From the NCBI GenBank assembly GCA_030640905.1, contig DAOWIM010000325.1, positions 1-10,624 on the forward strand: 10,624 bases of DNA, in the 5' to 3' direction. The notes under the pieces are model-generated. The model saw only the letters and a program-made list of their open reading frames with translations, was not told the DNA's origin and ran no database searches. Within the stretch, counting starts at the first letter, position 1. Each line of letters begins with the position of its first letter. Position numbers and translations under genes: made by a program. This stretch comes from a bacterium. Its GTDB lineage: Bacteria > Zixibacteria > MSB-5A5 > GN15 > FEB-12. Below are positions 1 through 5,467 of this stretch, in pieces.

Positions 1-13
1 GATCTCTTGACAT
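1..13 (-). CDS. Start of a leftward gene, probably the IS transposase OrfA (partial)
   Basis: Only the first codons (Met-Ser-Arg-Asp) are inside the window. The start is supported by the complement of CCTCCT at 21-26, which gives AGGAGG seven bases before the ATG whose complement is CAT at 11-13. The product cannot be identified from four residues. OrfA transposase is inferred only from the IS-like terminus just upstream. It could instead be any gene transcribed away from murA. Confidence 0.45.
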
Positions 14-32
14 TCGGACACCTCCTGAAACC

Positions 33-60
33 AATATATCATGGCTTCTTCATGTGTCCA
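33..60 (-). promoter_or_regulatory. Promoter-like pair inside the IS end
   Basis: On the minus strand TGGACA (60-55, five of six matches to TTGACA) is followed after 16 bases by TATATT (38-33, five of six matches to TATAAT). The -35 element lies within the putative terminal repeat, a common arrangement in insertion sequences. The predicted start near 26 would give an extremely short leader that only just contains the AGGAGG, so the exact promoter is uncertain. Confidence 0.4.
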
Positions 61-79
61 CTAAACAGGGGGAACTTCA

Positions 80-323
80 GAAGTAACCCTTATAACGTTG
101 CACGGGTGCCCCACCCAGCGGGTCGGTTTGGCCAACAGGGAAAAGCAGAACCACTAAAGGGTTCTTCCCTACAAGATATCCCTACCTAAAACGCGGCTTA
201 GCCACTTAAAACGTGACATTGTCGCCAACATTGTATTAATCATATCAGGAGATGAAACTGTCATAACTATAGGCGAGCGGCTTGGTGCGTCCTGGCCGGT
301 CGCTCCGACGTATAAGGATTGAG
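80..323. other. Spacer between the IS end and murA, with small hairpins and no convincing gene
   Basis: No convincing gene is seen. A two-part hairpin can form from 137 to 170: AGGGA (137-141) pairs with TCCCT (166-170), and AGAACC (147-152) pairs with GGTTCT (160-165). A smaller one is GGGTG (104-108) with CACCC (112-116). Neither is followed by a T-run, so neither is a canonical terminator. GTGACA at 213-218 resembles a -35 box and the AT-rich TTGTATTAAT follows at 231-240, but the spacing to a -10 is poor. The murA promoter is therefore not fixed. Confidence 0.4.
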
Positions 324-1586
324 ATGGATAAGTTTGTAATACGTGGCGGAAAGAGACTTGAGGGTACGCTCAAGGTGGACGGCTCAAAAAATGCCGCTCT
401 TCCGATCATAGCGGGAGCGCTGTTGATTGAGTCGGGGGAGACGGTGATCAGGAATGTCCCGCCGCTCCGGGATACCTACACGATTCTGGAAGTAATCCGA
501 CATCTGGGCGCCCGCGCTGAGTACGACCCCGACGATCAGGTCGTGACTATCGATGCCAGGGAACTGATCGAAAACAGCGCCCCATACGAACTGATGCGTC
601 AGATGCGAGCCTCGTTTCTGGTGTTAGGGCCGATTCTTTCGCGGTTGGGGGAGGCCCGTATCTCCCTGCCGGGCGGGTGTGTGCTCGGTCCTCGGCCGGT
701 CGATTTTCATATCAAGGCTTTCCGAACGATGGGCGCGAAAGTCGAAGAAAAGGGCGGTTATGTTATCGCCAAAGGCAAACCGTTGGTGGGGACATCGATC
801 TATTTCGACCGACCTTCCCACACCGGCACCGAGAACATTTTGTTTGGAGCGGTGATGGCGAAGGGCAAGACAACAATCTCCAACGCTGCCTGCGACCCAG
901 AGATTATTGATGTAGCCAATTTCTTAAATAGTGCCGGGGCCAAAATTCATGGCGCCGGAACGCCCAATATTATAGTGGAGCCGGTTAAAAAGCTCAAGGC
1001 GGTCGAGCACACCGTTTCTGGTGATCGGTTGGTGGCCGGAACATACATGCTGGCGGCGGCTATCACCGGTGGCAAACTCAAAGTGAGCGGATTCGACCCC
1101 AGCCACCTGACTCTCCTGAGCCACAAATTGAGCGAAATGGGTTGTGAGATTCAAGCAGGACGCGGTAATGTAACGATTTCCGGTCCCAAACGACTTTCGT
1201 CGGTATCGGTAACGACTTTTCCGTACCCCGGATTTCCCACCGATTTACAGGCCGGGCTGATGGCCGCTGCCTGTGTCGCTTCGGGAACATCACAGATCCA
1301 GGAAACTGTTTATCCGGACCGATTCTCACATGTTATGGAAATGTGCCGTCTGGGTGCCGATATCAAGGTATCTACTGACAAAGCCACTATTAATGGTGTA
1401 TCCCAACTCCGGGGGGCCGAAGTTATGGCCTCTGATATCAGAGCGGGGGCCGGAATCGCCCTTGCCTGCCTCGCCGCCCGTGGAAAATCGGAACTTCTGC
1501 GGGTTTATCATGTTGATCGAGCGTATTACCGTCTGGAGGAGAAATTATCATCGGTTGGAGCCGATATAGATAGAGTAAGTAGCTAA
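324..1586 (+). CDS. murA: UDP-N-acetylglucosamine 1-carboxyvinyltransferase (MurA)
   Basis: MurA transfers enolpyruvate from phosphoenolpyruvate to UDP-N-acetylglucosamine, the first committed cytoplasmic step of peptidoglycan synthesis. The 420-residue product has the usual family length. Visible hallmarks are DGSKNAALP near the N-terminus (Lys22 and Asn23), the active-site loop LPGGCVLGPRP with catalytic Cys119 (Cys115 in E. coli), PTDLQA with Asp307 (Asp305 in E. coli), and the late Arg residues Arg373 (DIRAG) and Arg399 (VDRAY). Cys rather than Asp at 119 predicts fosfomycin sensitivity of the enzyme by the known mechanism. The ATG at 324 is chosen because AAGG at 314-317 lies six bases upstream and MDKFVIRGG is a typical MurA start. 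An in-frame TTG at 282 would add 14 residues not expected in the family. The next gene follows after about 110 bases on the same strand. Confidence 0.97.
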   Translation: MDKFVIRGGKRLEGTLKVDGSKNAALPIIAGALLIESGETVIRNVPPLRDTYTILEVIRHLGARAEYDPDDQVVTIDARELIENSAPYELMRQMRASFLVLGPILSRLGEARISLPGGCVLGPRPVDFHIKAFRTMGAKVEEKGGYVIAKGKPLVGTSIYFDRPSHTGTENILFGAVMAKGKTTISNAACDPEIIDVANFLNSAGAKIHGAGTPNIIVEPVKKLKAVEHTVSGDRLVAGTYMLAAAITGGKLKVSGFDPSHLTLLSHKLSEMGCEIQAGRGNVTISGPKRLSSVSVTTFPYPGFPTDLQAGLMAAACVASGTSQIQETVYPDRFSHVMEMCRLGADIKVSTDKATINGVSQLRGAEVMASDIRAGAGIALACLAARGKSELLRVYHVDRAYYRLEEKLSSVGADIDRVSS

Positions 1587-1698
1587 CAGAGCTATGCCGA
1601 AGGGGTCGGTGATCCAAATCGTTCCCCATCCGGGCTAATTTCCGGTGGACGGCGCAGCTTTTCGGACCCGAATGAACACAAAGGACGTGATATTGACG

Positions 1699-4600
1699 AT
1701 GAGAAAACTCACTGCTATTCTCCTGCTTGCCGTTATCTGTCTGGCCGCTTCCGGTCATGCGCAGGAAACCTATTTCGGAAAGAACAAGGTTCGCTACAAA
1801 GATTTCGACTGGAGCTATATCCAGACGCGGCATTTTGACATTCACTTCTATGAAGATGCCTACCCGACCTCGGAGTTTGCGGCCGCCGTTCTGGAATCAG
1901 CATACGTGGAGATAAGCGATGAACTGGATTACAAGATTCAGCATCGTGTACCGATATTTATCTACAATTCACACAACGATTTTCAACAGACCAATATAAT
2001 TTCCGGTATTTTGCCCGAAGGTGTTGGGGGATTTACCGAACCGCTGAAGAACCGCGTTGTTATCCCGTTGACTGGTTCATACGAAGATTTCCGACACGTC
2101 CTTCATCATGAACTCGTCCACGCTGTTTGTTTCGACATGCTGTATGGCAAGAACCTGGCTTCATTGATATCGCGCCGACGTTTATTCCAAATGCCATTGT
2201 GGCTGGCCGAAGGGCTGGCGGAATATTCTTCACGTCACGGTTGGGACTACTTTTCGGATATGTTCGTTCGCGATGCCACGATCACCGGTTATCTGGCACC
2301 GCCGGATTATCTTGGTGGGTTTCTTGCTTATAAGCAGGGGCAGGCGATGATAAAGTTCATCGTCGATAATTATGGCGAGGACAGATTAGGCAAGCTTCTT
2401 CGGAAGGGTAAGGTTCACCTGACGATGAAGAAAGCGATCAAAGAGGCGCTCGGGATCGAATACGAGAAATTCTGGGAAGAATTCTCCAAGGAGATGAAAC
2501 GTCGTTACTGGCCCGAAATCGCGATTCGCGATGAGCCACAGGAAATCGCCAAGCAACTGACAAAAGCCCGCAAGGATGGATCATACTATAATGAAAAGCC
2601 GACCTTCTCGCCCGACGGTGACCGGTTGGCCTTCTATACTGACAGATCAGACTACACGCAGATCGTAATGATCTCGGCCACCGATGGCAAGACGCTCGCC
2701 AAGCTGGCCAAGGCGGAGAGGTCCGGTGATCTGGAATCGCTTCATTCGTATGTTTCCGGGCTGTCATTCTCGCCCGACGGCAAAGAAATAGTCTTTATTG
2801 CCAAGTCGAAGGGCAAGGAAGCAATTTTCTTTTACGACTTGCACAAACGTAAAGCGTATCGCAAGCAACCGCTCGATTATTACAACATCATTTCGCCCGT
2901 TTGGTCACCCAATGGAAAGATGATTGCGTTCTCTGCCTTGAAAGGCTACAAGCGGGATATTTTCGTCTATTACATGGACGATGAGCATGTCGAGCAGATC
3001 ACCGACGACCGTTTTGACGAAATTGATTTGTCATGGAATCCGGAGTCAAACCTGCTGGCGTTCTCTTCAGACCGTGAGCATCCATACAGTTACGATAAGG
3101 ACAGTGTTGAGCACCTCTATGTTGGCCCGGCTGCGTATCGGCCCGGCGATTTCGACTATGGCTATTACAATTTGTTTACGGTTGGGCTGGATGATCGCAG
3201 GGTTGAGCCGCTTGATGTTGGTCCGGGTGAAAACAAGAAGCCGATAATTTCTCCGGATGGGACCAAAGTTGCCTTCATCTCGAACCGCAATGGGATCGAC
3301 AATATCTACATCGGTTTTCTCGATTCGACACGATACTATGCTGTAACGAATTTACTGACCGGGGCTAGCTCAATATCGTGGTCGCCCGATGGCGCCAAGA
3401 TCGCCTTTTCGGCGTTCAATAAAGGTTCTTTTGATATTTTCGTACTTAAAGACATCGTGCCGATCGGAGATGACGGCGTGTTGACGCTGACTGGGTTCCA
3501 GCGCGGCGATTATGATCTCCTCAAGCCCGAACTAACAGAGCTAGCCGTTGCCGACTCTGTCGATAGCGAAACGAGTGGTCAAGTGGATACCACTACCACT
3601 GACAGTACTGTTGTGGCGGATCTGGCCGAGGAGACTACCGCCGATAGCGCTTCGGTTGAATCCGATTCGACTATCACGACCACCGGCGTTTACGATGACG
3701 AGTATGTTTATGTCAGCGAGAATCCATCAAGACCATACGAAGGGTACCTTGTCGATGTGATCAATGACAGCACCATAGTTACTCTTATGGAGGAGCCGGC
3801 CCATTTCGACTCAATAGCAGTCCCGCTGCCCGGCGATGATTACGATGTCAGACGGTACAGAGCGAAGCTCTCTCCTGATTATGTAGGTGGAGGTTTCACC
3901 TATGATACTTTCTTCGGTGTTCGAGGACAGACGCAGTTTGTGTTTTCAGACTATCTGGGCAACCATCAACTGATCCTTGCTACCGACCTGGTCAATACAA
4001 TCGATCAATCAAATATTCAAGCCTACTACATTTATGGTCGGAAACGCACCCGTCTTGGTGTCGGTCTGTTCCACACTAAGAACTTCTATGAGGACAACTA
4101 TAACTTCCTGTTCTCAGATCGCTTCTACGGCGCGCAGCTATTTGCCAGCCGTCCCTCATCCAAATACAGTCGGTTGCAGCTAACGGCCAGCCAGTACTTC
4201 ATTGACCGCCAGTACTATGACATACTTGATACGCGCGAGAATCGGAATACAAGGATCACGACCGGTGAGCTGGCCTGGATCAAAGACAACATAATATGGG
4301 GTATCACCGGACCGGTGAACGGCTCCAGATCAAATGTAGACCTTACCGGTGGTTTGAATCTGTTTGATTCCGACGATCTCCAGTTTGCAGCTCTTGAGTT
4401 TGACTACCGTCGTTACTGGCATTTCAAGAAATCATATTCGATGGCTCTGCGTCTGTCGGGTGGCGCCTCGGTTGGACGAACGCCGAAATTATATTTCCTC
4501 GGAGGTACAACCAACTGGATTGGGAAGCGGACCCTTGATGCTACTGTGTATCAGGTTGAGAATCTATATTTTTCAGATGTCATTACACCGTTGCGCGGTG

Positions 4601-4944
4601 TGCCGTACTATGAGCTGGTCGGAAACCGCTACGGTCTGGTCAACTGGGAGTTTCGCTTCCCGATGATCGATTACTTCGCCATGCGTTTCCCTCTGCCGCT
4701 TGTGCTTAGCAGAGTCGGCGGTGTCATCTTCACCGACATTGGTGCGGCCTGGTTCTACGATGATTTCAAGGGTGGTACCTCCGACGACGGTGGTCGTCTT
4801 AACGACATTCACGCCGGTTTTGGTTGTGGTATGCGTGCGAACCTTGGATTTCTGGTGTTGCGCTATGACCTCGCCTGGAAGACCGACCTGAAAAACGTCT
4901 CGGAGAAGCCACACTACTACTTTTCGCTCGGCGCCGACTTCTAA
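1699..4944 (+). CDS. Secreted HExxH metallopeptidase-like / PD40 propeller / outer-membrane barrel fusion
   Basis: This is a 1081-residue exported protein. Residues 1-21 form a Sec signal peptide (basic MRK, hydrophobic core, probable cut after GHA); no lipobox is visible. A peptidase-MA-like domain follows, with HELVH at 137-141 (catalytic Glu138) and WLAEGLAEY at 168-176, where Glu171 is the likely third zinc ligand. Six PD40/TolB-like blades begin near 301, 355, 400, 444, 515 and 559 (SPDG-type turns followed by I/VAF). A Ser/Thr/Asp-rich linker spans about 619-665. From about 714 to the end the sequence is rich in alternating aromatics and ends YYFSLGADF, as expected for an Omp85/BamA-like barrel inserted by BAM. 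No POTRA repeats are seen. Substrate and role are unknown; a cell-envelope function is inferred. The ATG at 1699 starts directly at the signal peptide, although AAGGA at 1681-1685 is rather far away (13 bases). The ATG at 1672 is an alternative adding nine residues. Confidence 0.85.
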   Translation: MRKLTAILLLAVICLAASGHAQETYFGKNKVRYKDFDWSYIQTRHFDIHFYEDAYPTSEFAAAVLESAYVEISDELDYKIQHRVPIFIYNSHNDFQQTNIISGILPEGVGGFTEPLKNRVVIPLTGSYEDFRHVLHHELVHAVCFDMLYGKNLASLISRRRLFQMPLWLAEGLAEYSSRHGWDYFSDMFVRDATITGYLAPPDYLGGFLAYKQGQAMIKFIVDNYGEDRLGKLLRKGKVHLTMKKAIKEALGIEYEKFWEEFSKEMKRRYWPEIAIRDEPQEIAKQLTKARKDGSYYNEKPTFSPDGDRLAFYTDRSDYTQIVMISATDGKTLAKLAKAERSGDLESLHSYVSGLSFSPDGKEIVFIAKSKGKEAIFFYDLHKRKAYRKQPLDYYNIISPVWSPNGKMIAFSALKGYKRDIFVYYMDDEHVEQITDDRFDEIDLSWNPESNLLAFSSDREHPYSYDKDSVEHLYVGPAAYRPGDFDYGYYNLFTVGLDDRRVEPLDVGPGENKKPIISPDGTKVAFISNRNGIDNIYIGFLDSTRYYAVTNLLTGASSISWSPDGAKIAFSAFNKGSFDIFVLKDIVPIGDDGVLTLTGFQRGDYDLLKPELTELAVADSVDSETSGQVDTTTTDSTVVADLAEETTADSASVESDSTITTTGVYDDEYVYVSENPSRPYEGYLVDVINDSTIVTLMEEPAHFDSIAVPLPGDDYDVRRYRAKLSPDYVGGGFTYDTFFGVRGQTQFVFSDYLGNHQLILATDLVNTIDQSNIQAYYIYGRKRTRLGVGLFHTKNFYEDNYNFLFSDRFYGAQLFASRPSSKYSRLQLTASQYFIDRQYYDILDTRENRNTRITTGELAWIKDNIIWGITGPVNGSRSNVDLTGGLNLFDSDDLQFAALEFDYRRYWHFKKSYSMALRLSGGASVGRTPKLYFLGGTTNWIGKRTLDATVYQVENLYFSDVITPLRGVPYYELVGNRYGLVNWEFRFPMIDYFAMRFPLPLVLSRVGGVIFTDIGAAWFYDDFKGGTSDDGGRLNDIHAGFGCGMRANLGFLVLRYDLAWKTDLKNVSEKPHYYFSLGADF

Positions 4945-4969
4945 GGTAGTTTCAGCTTCGATCCAACGC

Positions 4970-4999
4970 AAAAAAAATGCGGCCACATTGTGGCCGCAT
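4970..4999 (-). terminator. Rho-independent terminator of the lysine-rich protein gene
   Basis: An almost perfect inverted repeat (4977-4987 with 4989-4999, GC-rich core GCGGCCACA) is preceded on the + strand by eight A residues at 4970-4977. On the minus strand this reads as a stable hairpin followed by a U-run, the canonical intrinsic terminator. It ends the leftward gene that stops at 5018. On the + strand no T-run follows, so it is probably not an efficient terminator for the rightward barrel-protein gene. Confidence 0.88.
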
Positions 5000-5017
5000 C
5001 CTTGCACATCAAGAAAT

Positions 5018-5248
5018 CTATCTTCTCTTCTTATGCGCCGAGCAGAACTTACTCTTGCCGTCCGTGAAGCGTTTGCAGCGCTTGCCTGCTTTCGTCTTAC
5101 CAGCGCAACGCACCTTCTTGGTGACTTTCTTCTTGGCTACCTTCTTCTTGGCAACCCTCTTGACGACTTTCTTCTTGACGACCTTCTTCTTGGCGACTTT
5201 TTTCTTCGCCGGTTTCTTCTTGACAACCTTCTTCTTAGCTTTACGCAT
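5018..5248 (-). CDS. Small lysine-rich (histone H1-like) protein with a C-terminal Cys3His cluster
   Basis: This 76-residue, very basic protein has no signal peptide. Residues 3-46 are a near-continuous run of KKKVA/KKKVV/KKKPA-type pentads, resembling the Lys/Ala-rich tails of histone H1-like bacterial nucleoid proteins. Residues 48-72 hold C-x9-C-x10-C-x2-H (Cys48, Cys58, Cys69, His72) in the setting TKAGKRC...KFCSAH. This resembles short Cys/His modules of unknown function (DUF5763-like, from memory) and could bind zinc. DNA or RNA binding is inferred from charge only. The ATG at 5248 is chosen because GGAGGA (5260-5255) lies six bases upstream; a longer frame to 5299 would run across that RBS and the promoter. 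It has its own promoter and terminator, so it is a monocistronic unit. Confidence 0.85.
   Translation of the reverse strand: MRKAKKKVVKKKPAKKKVAKKKVVKKKVVKRVAKKKVAKKKVTKKVRCAGKTKAGKRCKRFTDGKSKFCSAHKKRR
5111..5239 (-). repeat. In-frame repeats encoding Lys-rich pentads
   Basis: About nine imperfect 15-base units, read on the minus strand as Lys-Lys-Lys plus two small or hydrophobic residues (VA, VV, PA, VT), make up the first half of the lysine-rich gene. On the + strand they appear as a repeated CTTCTTCTTG-type pattern. Such arrays can change copy number by slippage or recombination, so length variation between strains is expected (inference). Confidence 0.75.
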
Positions 5249-5282
5249 TGAACATCCTCCATGGTTTGAGTGTTCGCATGCA

Positions 5283-5310
5283 AGAATACGGCGTTTCAAA
5301 AAAGTGTCAA
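5283..5310 (-). promoter_or_regulatory. Sigma-70-type promoter of the lysine-rich protein gene
   Basis: On the minus strand a perfect TTGACA (5310-5305) is followed after 16 bases by TATTCT (5288-5283, four of six matches). The predicted start near 5276 gives a leader of about 28 bases that contains the GGAGGA Shine-Dalgarno sequence. An A/T-tract just upstream (T-rich on the minus strand around 5311-5318) could act as an UP-like element. Confidence 0.65.
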
Positions 5311-5387
5311 GAAAAAAACTTCAACTTTCTTTCGATTGATGATATTCATGTCAAGCGACAGATACGTGTCGTTTAACGTGTTGGAGA

Positions 5388-5437
5388 ATGCAATGACGTC
5401 GTGATGTATGAACGATTATACGTCATTGCATCACGAC
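5388..5437. repeat. Crossed (non-nested) inverted repeats between the protease and lysine-rich genes
   Basis: A perfect 12-base inverted repeat pairs 5388-5399 with 5420-5431 (ATGCAATGACGT and its complement). A second perfect 9-base inverted repeat pairs 5398-5406 with 5429-5437 (GTCGTGATG and its complement). The two are interleaved, not nested, and share a few bases at each junction. RNA from either strand could form one hairpin or the other, or a pseudoknot-like fold. No U-run follows on either strand, so it is not a standard terminator. It lies just past the stop of the protease gene. Confidence 0.7.
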
Positions 5438-5467
5438 TGGATGATTGTCACGTGCGAACGACGGCGG

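Larger units (their letters stand above)
1..79 (-). mobile_element. End of an IS3-family-like insertion sequence, cut by the window edge
   Basis: Read on the minus strand from 79 downward, the DNA starts with TGA, runs through a CCCCC block and reaches GTGGACA at 61-55. This is the general layout of IS3-family ends (5'-TG, C-rich middle, TGGACA-like inner part). Inside the putative end lie a promoter-like pair, a strong Shine-Dalgarno sequence and an ATG that opens a leftward reading frame leaving the window. The + strand boundary would be the CA at 78-79. The other end and any target duplication are outside the window, so the family call rests on one terminus and the start of one gene. It is an inference, made without a database match. 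Confidence 0.5.

Noticed and set aside
7..189. 60-codon frame on the + strand starting at a TTG
   Set aside because: It runs across the putative IS end, has no RBS, no recognisable motif and a composition unlike a folded protein.
252..266. Possible mini leader frame (ATG at 252, four codons) after AGGAG
   Set aside because: The AGGAG touches the ATG with no spacing, too close for normal initiation.
1699..1765. Lipoprotein signal for the barrel fusion (Cys14 in the hydrophobic core)
   Set aside because: The residues before Cys are A-V-I, which does not fit the lipobox, and a good GHA signal peptidase I site follows.
4977..5339. + strand frames giving leucine/phenylalanine-rich, membrane-like proteins
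   Set aside because: They are the complement of the lysine-rich repeat gene (AAG codons read as CTT), overlap its terminator and promoter, and have no RBS.
5388..5431. 12-base inverted repeat considered as the protease terminator
   Set aside because: The loop is 20 bases, the stem is not GC-rich and no U-run follows on the minus strand; kept as an unexplained structure.
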